A DNA stretch of 64,000 bases from Symsagittifera roscoffensis (lineage: Eukaryota > Xenacoelomorpha > Acoela > Convolutidae). The stretch covers positions 32,354,141 through 32,418,140 of the forward strand of contig NC_087071.1 in assembly GCF_963678635.1 (NCBI RefSeq). Direction: 5' to 3'. Positions 24,301 to 34,860 of this stretch are shown piece by piece (the first letter of the stretch is position 1; each line of letters begins with the position of its first letter). Below the pieces are notes generated by a model. The model was not told the origin of the DNA, made no database searches, and worked only from the letters and a program-made list of their open reading frames with translations. Position numbers and translations under genes: made by a program.

Positions 24301-27300
24301 ATACCTTCCAACAATGACAGAAGACATTGGATGAGGGCAATTTAATAATGATTTTAAAATATATAATCACCGAAACATTTCAAAAACAATTTTCAACAGT
24401 AAAAAGCAAAAAAAGAAACCGAGCTCGCTGCTAGTTTCTTTATGGGAAAGTTTGCGATCAAATACGTATATTTTTCTAGAGAACTTAGAAAAAAGGAACT
24501 TAACATCATTGAATGAATTTCGAACTATCATTTAGATACTGACGCAAAACACCACTCGAAAGGCGGTACTTCCAAAAATAAATTATTTATTTTTTTGACC
24601 TTGAAATTTTTCTGCGCCGCCGACAAATTTTTGCAAAAAAAACATGTCAGAAAAAATCAAAGAGCATTACTTTTGAGGAGAAACACAATTTAGTTGGCCA
24701 AAGACTTCTCTTAGACGTCATTTCTGACAGATTTTTTTCAAAAATTTGTCTGCTACGCAGAATATTTCCAAAGTCAACGAAACGAAATTTAAAATATATA
24801 TTTTTTTAAATCCACGATTGCACAACCCTCGAGAAAAACCCAGAATCACATCTCATCATCATGTAATCGTATAAAGTGCCTTGAGAGAAATTTTTCAAAA
24901 AAAAGGTACCATAGGGGTCCTTTGAAGAGCAGGGAGGGGGGGGGGTTCCCTGAAACCACTGTTGATGATGGTTATAGTGATGATGATGGTATCTCGACTA
25001 CTAACTCTGGTCTGTTGTACTCTCTGCTGCTCGCCTCACACTGGTACAACTCAATCGAACTGAGATGTCTCTTCCACTCCTCCCCATTGTGTTCACATGT
25101 CACCACTGACACTATGTCCTTCTGGTTAGATATCACAGGCAGGATGTCTCTCGTCTCACTCCCTACACCATGCACGTATCGCTTGCCCTAAACAAAATAC
25201 AAACAACTGTTTTAAAGTAACATATAAATAACTGTTTGACATATAAATGTGATAATACATTCTGTGTTCCAATAATTCTCTTTCTTTCGCATGCCTGAAA
25301 AATTCCAACCTCAGTTCACATAGCAACAAAAGCGAAAAATAATAAGGAAAATTTCGAAACATTTTTGATTTTTTTTTTGCTTTAATAACTGATAAAAAGC
25401 ATTTTAGATGACGCCATTTATACATATAAGCTGACCATTCGTTTATTGAGTAAAAAAACAAAAATCGCAGACTTTCTGAAAAAAAACTTATCTGAAAACC
25501 GAAACAAAATCAGACCACTTTTTCTCGACGTTCAGAATTGTTTGAAACGGGTTTTCCGATTCCCAATCACGACTGAAAGGCTTATATATGATTTCACACT
25601 CGATACCCTGCAAAACGACATCTTCTCATACTGCTCACTTTGAAGAACCAACTTCGATTAATTATGCTTAACTTGAGTTATAAGTCGAATTAAATTTCCC
25701 CAATATATCGCCCTCCAGACAAATATAGTCCACTATGAAAAAAACACTGTCTAGTCTAACCATAAGATCTTCGCTGGCCAGCTCGCAGCAAGAAGGGGTC
25801 AACAGATAAAAGATGCAAAAAAGATGTTGCTTTTAACTTTTTTTGAAACGAAATTACGACAGCATTCGAGCGTATTTTCTGCTGAAAAAATTCTAAGTGT
25901 GCATGAACTTTTTGTATAGGAGTTATTTAAATTTATGTTGCGATCCCTTGCTGGTCTACATTGTGAAAATTGTTAGAAAAATAATAGTAAATTTCGTGTC
26001 TGTACACAACAGTCCCATACAAAACAGTCCAATACAAAACAGTCCGAAAAAACATAGCAAAGTACAAAAAAAACAGTCCAATACAAAACAGTCCCAAAAA
26101 TAGTCCGAAAAATAGTCCAAAAAACAGTCCCATTGATCGGATTGATAATTGTTCTAGAAGCTGATAAGCAAATTTATCTCATATTAAACACATTTTGATT
26201 CCATCTAATCAGGATAACAATAGGTAGTATAGTAGAGAAATTAGAACAACCTAGATAACAGCAGCGGCCACTCAAAAAAAGCAGTTATGTTCGAAATATT
26301 AAAGTTAACGCAATTTAAGAAAATGAACTCTTTTTTTAATCCATGCAAAAAGAGACAGGTTGTTCAATCTGTTTCATTTGCAAACACTTGGAAACACTCA
26401 ATAGAAACGAAATTCACTATCTATCGATGGAAATCATACTTACAAACAAAAATTCTGAGTTACTGATTTTTGAAGGTTATGCTTATATTAAACACAGATG
26501 GAACGTTTTCGACTGCTCTCAATGTTTTCTATCAGATTTATACAATACACGCTTCTGTTGAAGGATGCCTTATTCCTATTGTTTACGCTCTGCTACCCGA
26601 CAAAAAGGAATCAACTTATTGTCGCCTTCTCAGTATTCTAAAAGTTGATTCCCCAAAACGCGTCATAATTTGATTTTGAAGTAGCTGTGCGAAACTCAAT
26701 AATAGCTACCCATCAGAGTGCTCAAAGTCAGTTTTGTTTTTCCATATGAGTCAAAGTGTCTGGCGAAATGTTCAGTCGTCAGGCAATACTCACAATTACA
26801 ACAGTGACCTTAGTTTTCGCGAACTTATTCGATTGCTTCTCGCAACAGCATTTCTGCCCGTAGAGGACGTCCCCACAGCTTTCGAGCTTCTGCAAGGTAT
26901 GGCATCTGAAGAAAGTCAACCGATTTTCAATTATTTCGAGGACACATATATTGGTAGACTGACTTCTCAAGGACGACAAAAGCCCAGATTTGATATGGAG
27001 CAATGGAGTTGCCATCAAAGAGTAAAAAACGACCTTCCCCGCACCAACAACGCTGTAGAAGGTTGGAACACCAATTTCGTGAAACTGGTCAATAGTAAGC
27101 ATCCATCATTGCCAAAACTGATCGAGAAATTCCAGGACGAGCAAAAAAAATGCGGAAATACTGTTGGAAAAAATGTGCGCAGGACAAAAAGTAGCCAGAC
27201 CCAAAAAAGCTAAATACCAAAAACTAGATAAAAACTTAATCACTATGATTAAGTCATATCAACCCAACGATATCATTGCATTGGTTTTTTGAAAGGATGT

Positions 27301-30300
27301 AGTAATAATATTAAATTATAATCAGATGTTTATTTTCTTTTCAATTTTCACATTTATTCCACATTGCCAAGCAATAAATTTTTCCAAGTTCAATTATTTT
27401 CCTTGATTTTTCAAAATTGAGCTAGAGTCGATTTAAAGCCGGCAAAATAATGAATACATACAAGGTGTTGATTATTTTCTTTTCTCTCCGCCCAACCCTC
27501 TAAGGTTGAACCCTTTGTTGTACCCTAGATATACCCGTTATCATATTTACCCGAATTTCAACTTTTTTTGGAAAATTTTTTGTGCCGCTAGAGATTCGAT
27601 CCTTTGATCTCCTGAGTTTGAGACTAACGCTTTAAACACTATACCATTAGGCCTTTGATTTTCATCCGAATTATTGTTTCAACTTTGGCTCTTTGATCTT
27701 TAATTGCCCCTGTTTGAGTTTTCAAAGCGTAGATCAATTCTGTGGGCGCGAAAAGATTAAGGTCAAGAAATTCAACTGGTTTTGGACTGTTTTGTATGGC
27801 ACTGTTTTTTAGAACCTTGTTTTTGATGTTTCGGACTCTTTTGTATATTTCGGACTGTTTTGTATATTTCGGACTGTTTTGCATATGCACCGTAAATTTG
27901 ATGCTTTCACTTACTGTATACAAAGGTCAAGTCTCAATTTAAAAATTCCAAATTTAAAAAGCAATACTCAGAGAGCTTCATTAAGTTATAGAGGCTCGAA
28001 GTTTTTCAATCTATAAAGCAAAACTGATTGCTTCCATGTAAGCTTGACAATTTATCCCACGCTGATCTTCAAACAATTACCTAATATTTTTGGGATTTGT
28101 ATATTTTAAGTAATGACAACACCATCAAATTTGTTTTTTCTTTTAAGAAACTAGCTTTTCTTTTCTTAAATATTTTTCTCGGAGGTCTCGTATGACTGAC
28201 ATTCCTAGCTTTCTAGACCCTAATTTCTAGACCCTAAAGCTGAACTTGTTCTATTAGCGGTTTCTGCGTTTTCTAACTTTATCTTGTCTGTAAAGCCTCA
28301 CTGATACCAATGGAATTGGATGGCGGCTATTTGGATTCTTATTGAGCTCAACTAGCAGTAACCAGTTAACATGTCCAGTAAGGTTTTCAAACGATTTGAA
28401 AACCTTACTGGACATGTTAACTGGTTACTGCTAGTTGAGCTCAATAAGAATCCAAATAGCCGCCATCCAATTCCATTGGTATCAGTGAGGCTTTACAGAC
28501 AAGATACAGTTAGAAAACGCAGAAACCGCTAATAGAACAAGTTCAGCTTTTGCTTTTGAACCGAAGAATGAGGGCAAAGACAAGCAAGTTTCAAGAATTA
28601 TTATTCACTTTAATTAAATACGTTTTTTATGTTAATTTGTTTTGAAAATTGGACATTATAGCCACTTCCATTTAAGTAGCCATTCGTCCAGAGATTGCAG
28701 TGCTGCAATAGAGGTGCGATAGGCATTTCTCGGCAAAGTTTTGCTCGTTTTATCTAATTAGTTATTTTATTGTTATTCTTATTATTAAATGTGATTTTTT
28801 ACAACAAAAATTGATTTTGATTGTCACCTACGTCTGTAAATTCAGGCCAGCACCTAGCAACTCATATGGATTTGCCAGCTGTGCACTCAGAATTATTATT
28901 TGGCAAGATGGATGGCAACTCTTTCCCACGGGTCTTATGAAAAAACAACGTACTTACCTTGAATGTGGCCAAGTAATGATCTTGAGACGATGATCGAAAC
29001 TGGATGGGCATCTTGGGCAACAAATCAATCTGCATTAAGTTTACCAGAGGATAGGCCAGATCGTAGCCAAATCGAATGCTCCTAAAGTCAAACACAATGT
29101 CTAAAACGTAAAATTAAGATTTGATTTTTCATTTGAGCAGCTTCAATCGCAAAATGTAATTTTTTAGAACCATTTGTCCATAAACGCCACAAAGAAACAA
29201 TCCTTTTAGAAAATTTACGAAATTTCCGGAGAACCACTGTTATTTCCCTGATTAAGACAATAAGATTGAGTCATTTTTATCGTAATTCGTTTGTTCGTCG
29301 GTGGTCGCTTTATGGTCTTGAGATTGCTTCTTCGCCCTCAAACAAAGAGCACTGACCGTTCTAATTAGGGACAGAAACATTATCCATTCCATGGCCATTT
29401 CTCTGGCAGAAAATGAGGAAAAGTATTCTTTTACACTTAATGCTTAGTTACTTGTAAGACACACTGCTCTTCACAAGAATCCCTTTCTGCACATCGAAGT
29501 CCACTTCTTCCGAGTAATCAGGAACTGTTCCGGAGAACGCATTGAAAAACACGAAATTCGTCCTACCCTCATTGTTCTTCAAATAGGCAATGTATTACTT
29601 CAGTCGTTTTTTTTTCAGTTTGTAAACTCAAATTCTACAAAGAAATTTTTTCAATTATGATTTCAATTTTCAGCTTTCTAATCGCTGTGACACTTCTATA
29701 AAATTTACACCTGATTTAAAAGACCACATCCGGGCTAACATCCAATTATGACATGACCGATGAATGCTCTAGTCTTTTCTTTTCTACGGCTTAAAAACAC
29801 CAACTTCTTTATTTAGCCTATTTTTAATATAAATCGAAATTTTCTGAAGCTGAAATTAATTTCAACCAATCAAATTTGAGGATTATGATCCAATGTTTTA
29901 AATTACAAAAAAACCGACTTTGGGCCGTATAACAGAAAAGACCAGAACGCACTAAGCGCAGCACCCACTGAAACCAAAAACTCAGACGAACGGCCAGTTG
30001 AACTTTTCGACCTAGCGATTGAAAACTATGCATAGTATCAGATATTCTCCAGGCAATTTACTTACGTAGAAATTTCAAAAATATCAATTTCGCCAATTCA
30101 ACGAAGTTTAATATCGGCTTTGTTTATGTCGTTGTTTCAAAACTTATACTGTTAAAAACTCGTTTATTTAATTGTTTAAATATAGGGACTACTATTGCGA
30201 TATATTGCCTTCATGAATTTGGCAGCCAATGAGAAATCAGGAATCGTTGCTATTGTTTTCGGGTTCAAAATATCTCGGTCCAACACATCAATATTAAACA

Positions 30301-30694
30301 TTGTGAAACACGAGTTCGAAACATCGTCAATTTTACGCTCAGACTCGGAATAATCAACATAGAAAGGTAAATGTTTCAAGGCTTGAAGTAAATAACCGAA
30401 TTGAACTGTATGAAATTTGGCAGCGGTGCTGAATTTTTTCATGGATAATGTTAGCGTTTGGCAATAATTTCTGGACATACATTGGGAAATAGTGCAATTT
30501 TTTGGATCTAATGAGGGCTTAATGTCTTCAATTAATGGTGGAAATTCTGGGTTTTGGTTTATATCTGAATTGCAGGAAGATTTTTTGTCAAACTCAGGTC
30601 GAATAATTCTGAGGAATAACCTTTGAACGAACAGAAGTAGAAAAAAAGATAGAATAAAGCAGCAGATTAATGAGTACCGCGTAACAGTTTTCAT
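18304..30694 (-). CDS. EXT1: exostosin-1 (heparan sulfate copolymerase subunit), complete
   Basis: EXT1 with EXT2 elongates heparan sulfate chains in the secretory pathway. Ten minus-strand exons join in phase to 732 residues: 30209-30694, 29452-29576, 28958-29081, 25006-25187, 23953-24154, 20754-20873, 20096-20368, 19605-19787, 19200-19363, 18304-18643. Human EXT1 has 746. The N-terminus is a type II signal anchor (residues 7-30). The GT47 domain contains SGTVPDY and NSTFCFVPRGRR, then IPVVMSNNQVLPF and WEKIAVIADERL, which favour EXT1 over EXT2. The GT64-like domain ends with IHHKYYYHLL and IMNMLVGHVTQ. Where EXT proteins have a DED metal motif, this protein reads MLDCSHGEELS (Asp554), so the GT64 metal site looks degenerate. 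Intron 1 uses a GC donor (AAG|GCAATA); no GT donor keeps frame. Introns are loaded with transposon debris. Start is ATG 30694. Confidence 0.92.
21117..21455 (+). repeat. inverted-end repeat family, copy 1 (truncated)
   Basis: It shares with the copies at 34215, 38365, 54757 and 56890 the blocks AAAAATCTCAACTTTCGAAT, TTTGAATTTC, TTGAGAAAACTGGATCAA-like and CGCTGGAAATCT. The right end is missing. It lies in an EXT1 intron. Confidence 0.65.
21705..21860 (-). repeat. left-end fragment of the tRNA-like-containing repeat
   Basis: It begins with the terminal hairpin segment GAAGCGAAGCTGTGCTTCGC found at the left end of the family, but lacks the tRNA-like core. EXT1 intron. Confidence 0.5.
22412..22497 (-). 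other. tRNA-like pol III unit (tRNA-derived repeat or pseudogene)
   Basis: Reading the minus strand, an A-box-like CGGCGCAGTTGG is followed about 50 nt later by a perfect-looking B box GGTTCGAATC, then GGACC and a run of eight T, which would be a pol III terminator. The T-stem and anticodon stem do not fold convincingly, so I do not call a functional tRNA. It lies in an EXT1 intron, directly beside a copy of the tRNA-Leu-like repeat. Confidence 0.5.
22520..23200 (-). repeat. dispersed repeat containing a tRNA-Leu-like segment (copy in EXT1)
   Basis: This is the best-preserved tRNA-like core, at plus 22620-22700. Minus strand: CTGAGTGGTTAGTGCGTGAG, a GAGA stem around a loop CTCAAAA (anticodon CAA if read as tRNA-Leu) closed by TCTC, then the B box GATTCGAATCC. 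The remaining approximately 500 bp match the copies at 16380 and 53700. It lies within an EXT1 intron, on the same strand as the gene. Confidence 0.75.
26343..27213 (+). pseudogene. MULE transposase remnant with FLYWCH-like N-terminus
   Basis: Three frames together cover parts of a FLYWCH-MULE protein. The FLYWCH-like zinc finger part is NSELLIFEGYAYIKHRWNVF (26343-26561). Next comes the catalytic-domain start NTDGTFSTALNVFYQIYTIH with YALLPDKKESTY (26470-26673). Then come a DFEVAVRN segment and the conserved C-terminal part FFHMSQSVWRNVQ to NNAVEGWNTNF (26734-27213). A long segment between FLYWCH and DGTF is missing, and a stop plus frame changes near 26560 and 26670-26740 interrupt it. It is non-functional. 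Confidence 0.8.
27587..27656 (-). other. tRNA-like sequence near the right end of the MULE
   Basis: The minus strand reads GGCCTAATGGTATAGTG (A-box-like), then about 30 nt, then GGATCGAATC (B-box-like) and CTCTAGCGGC. The 5' GCC and 3' GGC could pair, but the rest of the acceptor stem does not and the anticodon arm is irregular. Probably a tRNA pseudogene or SINE head inside the transposon. Confidence 0.4.
28236..28550. repeat. 315-bp near-perfect palindrome
   Basis: Arms 28236-28391 and 28395-28550 (156 bp each) are inverted copies with a single mismatch, in the segment CTAACTTTATC versus CTAACTGTATC. They are separated by only three bases (CGA, centre 28393). The left flank has the duplicated motif TTTCTAGACCCTAA. 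It lies in the intron between EXT1 exons 3 and 4, about 350 bp beyond the MULE. It matches no other part of this window that I could see. It could be a foldback duplication or an assembly or read artefact. Confidence 0.95.
30209..30211 (-). other. GC splice donor of EXT1 intron 1
   Basis: The exon ends ATG AAG and the intron begins GCAATA. The family alignment (KFMK joined to NNEGRTNFVFFN) and phase 0 at the acceptor before 29576 both require this junction. All nearby GT dinucleotides give the wrong phase. Confidence 0.65.
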
Positions 30695-32299
30695 TTTGGA
30701 GACATTCGATTAACCTGAAAATTACAAAAACTAACATTTTTCATCTATGTAATTTCACTCAATTGAACGGACTGAAATTATCTACAAAATTCAGCAATTC
30801 TCCGAAAATTCAATTTCAAAACAATTTTGTGCACCTCTAAAAACTAGAAGAAAAGCAGCAACCATTAATTATAGATTTCTTGTAAACCTATAAAAAAAAC
30901 AAATTTCAAACTGAATAACTTAACATTTTGCAAATATCAGACCAACACGAGGAATAGTTGGAGACGATCTGAAGTTGAGATCGCAAGATAATTTTTTGGT
31001 TTTCCGTTGTAACATATTGGGAAGCATAAAACGTAAATTAGACTTGCTTGACTTTTTCTACTTGATCAGATACTTGCCACCTATACTTCATTTTCGGTGT
31101 TTTGATTTATTTTTGAGTAGTTCATGACTCAATAACTGTCTTTTCTTTTAGAGTTTTTCAATCCTTTCTGTCGGCTTTCAGTTTCAGACAACTTATCCTT
31201 TCAACTGTCACTCAACAGACTACCTGATACTTTTTTAGATTCATCACGAAATCAATTTTTTCTACATAGAGGCAAGGCTTTGCTTCGCAAACACAAGCGA
31301 GAACACGACAAAAAACAGCTCTACAAAGTGCAATAAAAAAGCAAAAAGTCGAAATTCAAAATCAAAATAGGTGGAAACAAATCAAATTTAGTCAAAAAAA
31401 GTACATTACCTAAATTTTCAAATTGTTTATAAATTTAAATGAGATCTAGTGTGAAAAACAAACCCTTTAGACATGTAAATCAAAATCATAGATAATATAA
31501 AAGGAGAAAAAGCTGCAGCCGAAAACATGAAAGAAAAGCTTTCGTACGATATAATTTTCAAACTATCTGCAGTCATTTTGCAGTTCGCCTTTCAAACATT
31601 GAACTTCAACAGTTGAAAGGAGCATAAAGATTTTTTGCAAAAAATAAAGTTTTGGCGAATTGAACTCAGGATAACTCTAATCAATCAGTTTCATTTCCCC
31701 TCCCTAACCTTTATTGTGATGCAAAGAATCGTTCATTATTTTTGAGTTGAATAATATGTTTTGTTAAACAGATAATGTCAAAACCGATAACCATTGCCGA
31801 AAAATAAAGTTTATACACGACATGTACCATCAGCAAAAACTGTTCGTTGAATTCAAAATCTGCTAAGCTTGTAGAAAACAAACACGCTCTAAAGTATTAT
31901 CATGATTAAAATGAATATCTTTTGGCACAAGCTTTCATCGTGAAACTTAGCAGTTAGCAGTCATTAATTTGTTCAATTTATAATTTTTTTTGCGATATTT
32001 GCACTTTGAGAAACGGTGAGAACCTAATTTACGCGCTTTTTCTGTTAATGACTTGGAATTAGAAAATTTTTTAAAACAAATTGGATCAAATCTGGGGTAA
32101 CATGAACTAAATAACCGTCACGAATTGAAGGTCACGAACGAGATTGGATCTAAACAAATCACAGGCACAACTTCGGTCACAGTTCCATCCCGTGTGGCAG
32201 GCTGGGGCAAAACGGATGAAATCGATCTCCCCACGGAAGCAAGGCCCAAACAGTAAGGCGGAAGTAGGGCCGCGGGCTAATAATGAAACGTATTAACAG
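30695..32299. other. EXT1 upstream flank, no gene seen
   Basis: This should hold the EXT1 promoter and 5' UTR. I see no coding exon. A left-end fragment of the tRNA-like-containing repeat lies at about 31262-31345 (GCTTTGCTTCGCAAACAC, GCGAGAACACGAC). Confidence 0.4.
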
Positions 32300-32708
32300 C
32301 AGGGGCGGATCTAGTATTTTCTCGAGCGGCGGCCGGATTTTCAAAAAATTTTGACGACCTTTTATTTTTCGTCGACCGAATTGATTTTTCGAGCTCACCC
32401 AAAGCACTGTTTTGCCCCTATTTTGGCTAAATTTCCTGCGCCGCAGGCAATTTTTTTTGAAAAAACAGTCAAAAAAGCCGTTTTTGGGCACTTTTTGAAA
32501 GATTTTGACAAAAAAATCGCGTTTTTTTTGGCGCGCGCTCCCCCTCAAATTTAGTATATATTGGCGCCAATGGCGCCTTTAGAAAAATTTTAGGGTCGGT
32601 CAGCCAAAAAAAGATTTCTGAAAAAGTATCAAAGGGGGGACCCTTTGGGTCGAATCCCGGAGGGGGGGGGGCGTCCGCAACCCCCCCCCCCCCTCAAATC
32701 CGCCCATG
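32300..32708. mobile_element. hAT-type MITE with 8-bp target duplication
   Basis: The element begins CAGGGGCGGATCTAG and ends in CGCCCATG, with inverted ends of about 10 bp. It is flanked by ATTAACAG at 32292-32299 and ATTAACAG at 32709-32716, an exact 8-bp duplication as made by hAT transposases. The interior is non-coding and has G/C homopolymer runs near the right end. Confidence 0.9.
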
Positions 32709-33076
32709 ATTAACAGTCTAATTAGACAACTTTAAACATGACTTTTTTTATAGGCAACTGATGATCAGCTTCAGGCTCATTTGCTTGTAGAATTACCTGA
32801 AAATGAGCCTTTTTGTTGCTTCATAGATACTGTTTTATGTGAACTGTAAAAGTAAATACTAATTCACACTGAAATTAGTTCACAAGGTGCATTTCATGAA
32901 AAATGGCTAGAATTTTGGAAGAGTAAAGTACAAAAAGGTCTATTTGATACAGTTTGAAGCTGATTTTCCGGATTTATTTCATGCCAAAACAAGAAATATA
33001 TTTCCTTAAAAATCGGACAAAAAAATTTGCTAATAATTAAAAAAATTGTACACATCTTCGGAAATATTGTTAAAAA

Positions 33077-33262
33077 GTTTTTTTTTATTCGCCTAAGTCC
33101 TGTTCTGTGCAGGGATTAACCATGGGGGAGAGAGATGTCATCCATTTTGCCTCAGCCGGTCCCACCTTGAGGAGGCGGATGACTTTGGTACCACTCCAAC
33201 CGTGACCGAATTGGGACTCGAACGCATGACCCTCGAGTTGAGAGACCACGGCTGCTCATTAA
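33077..33262 (-). mobile_element. tRNA-derived SINE
   Basis: On the minus strand, a tRNA-like head (GCCGTGGTCTCTCAACTCGA, then B box GTTCGAGTCCC at plus 33213-33223) is followed by a unique body of about 120 bp. It ends in CGAATAAAAAAAAAC at plus 33077-33092, a poly-A tail. The head, body and A-tail order is that of a SINE. The 5' acceptor part seems shortened. Confidence 0.7.
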
Positions 33263-34214
33263 AAAAAAAACAGAGTAGACGGCTGCTGTGCAAGTAGCAC
33301 AGAAAGTTCCGACCAAAAAACTAAAATAAAACACAACGTTTTTGAGCGTAGTGTGAGGAGAGAAACAAAAAAAGCTTATAACAATAGTTAGTTAATCATG
33401 TTCATCTACAACTTTTTTCGAACAAAGAAGTTATTTTAAAAAAAATCACTTTTTTTGCAAGTTTGTTTGAAAACTTTTTATAGCCAAAGAAGTGCTACAT
33501 AAAGCTTCAAAGACCAATTTTTCACAGCTTGAATGAAAACTTTCTGTGCGATTATAAACCTATAATAAAATAAAAAAGTCAAAAGTAGCTCGAAGAAGAC
33601 TAAAAAGCAAAAATGCCCACTTTCAGAAGTAGGAAAAAGAACGTCAGGTTATTAGTAAATAATTCCAAAAAACAAGTTACAACGAAAATAAGTTTAAAAA
33701 AATTTGAAGAAGCTATCATGCATGGCTATGTTAAATTTAACGCTTAAAAAATTACACTACATAAATTAACAAGTATACATTAGCTACTATTCTTGACTTT
33801 TTTTATTCCTTCTTATTCCTAATTTGTCAACCTACTTTTTTTGCTTGTCTCAATTTTAAATTTAAGCCTTCAAACCCAAATTAACAGCAATTTTTGCTTA
33901 AACTTTTCTTCTTCTGTATCATTGAGCGTAATTTGACAGCCGTGACTTTTCTCAACGGGTTTCCTTCAAATCGTTGACTTAAAAAGGCCATCCCATATTT
34001 TAATAAACTAATTAAATCAAGAAAACCAAAAATTCAGGGAAACACTTTTTCAAATTCAAAAAACGTTTATCATTGACTCTTTTTGATAAAACCAGCATTA
34101 TTTGAGAAAAATAGATCAGAGGATTAATTTCTTATACGACAGTAAATTCAAAAGTTAACATCCACTTTCAAGCCCAAAAATTAGAATTTTTACCCCACCC
34201 TTGATATTTTGCTA

Positions 34215-34675
34215 TTAAAGAACAACAGACTGTTGGAAAAGAGTCAATGAAAGCAAGGAAACAGAACAGAATTGACGTGTTTTTTTTTGGAAAAATATCA
34301 ACTTTCGAAATTCAAAGAAAAAATATATGCACTTGGAGCTCTTTGAATTTCAGAAACAATTCATGATTGGAAATTTTTTGATAAAAAAGAACCCATTTTA
34401 ACAACCCAATTTTTTATTCCGCTGCAAAATCTTGAAATTAAAATCCGCTTTCGAAACTAAAGTCGATCACGTTTTTCGTGACCTTTACACTTTTGTTGTT
34501 CGATAATGAAGTTTGCCTTCCATTTAACAAAGAAAATGAGCTGCACTTTAAAAAATCAAAGCACGAACAAAATTTGAGCGTGAACAAACTTCAGGATATT
34601 TTCCTGAAAAAAATCATCATGAGCTATATAGGAGTCTTCACTGCCATCATCGACTCTGTAAAATTTGACCCGTTT
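34215..34675 (+). repeat. inverted-end repeat family, copy 2
   Basis: Left end AAAGAGTCAATGAAAGCAAG; right part CTATATAGGAGTCTTCACTG and CATCATCGACTCTG. The interior matches the other copies. It lies just downstream of RIOK1. Confidence 0.65.
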
Positions 34676-34860
34676 AAATAACAATTTATATCGTTCCTAA
34701 ACACTTGAAAATAATCGAATTAATTTCTTTAGTCGATTGCTAGAAAGTTCGAAAAAAGAATCTTTTAACCACATTGCAGTTCAATCTCTATCAACCTGAG
34801 CTGACCAAAACAATGATTGAAAATTTTTATATATTACCACGCAAAACACTTTATATAAAT

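Larger units (their letters stand above)
26008..27884 (+). mobile_element. decayed MULE (Mutator-like) DNA transposon with FLYWCH-type transposase
   Basis: The left border region (26009-26130) is a cluster of TACAAAACAGTCC-like units. The right border region (27780-27884) holds the same unit inverted, GGACTGTTTTGTA. These look like subterminal inverted repeats about 1.9 kb apart. The interior encodes recognisable but broken transposase (see 26343-27213). The element lies in the intron between EXT1 exons 3 and 4, on the strand opposite to the gene. Exact termini and a 9-bp target duplication are not evident. Confidence 0.75.

Noticed and set aside
24922-25191. 89-codon plus-strand ORF
   Set aside because: Antisense to EXT1 exon 4 (25006-25187).
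26009-26130. Possible CRISPR-like array of ACAGTCC units
   Set aside because: Spacing is irregular, units are short, spacers are A-rich rather than unique, the genome is eukaryotic, and the same units occur inverted at the far end of the MULE.
28371-28532. 53-codon ORF crossing the palindrome centre
   Set aside because: Its second half is dictated by the inverted repeat and it has no recognisable similarity; chance ORF is the simpler reading.
32177-32548. 123-codon minus-strand ORF, with similar ORFs at 5903-6144, 40063-40282 and 42628-42906
   Set aside because: All are translations of the hAT MITE interior, which is non-coding and is read in different strands and frames in each copy.
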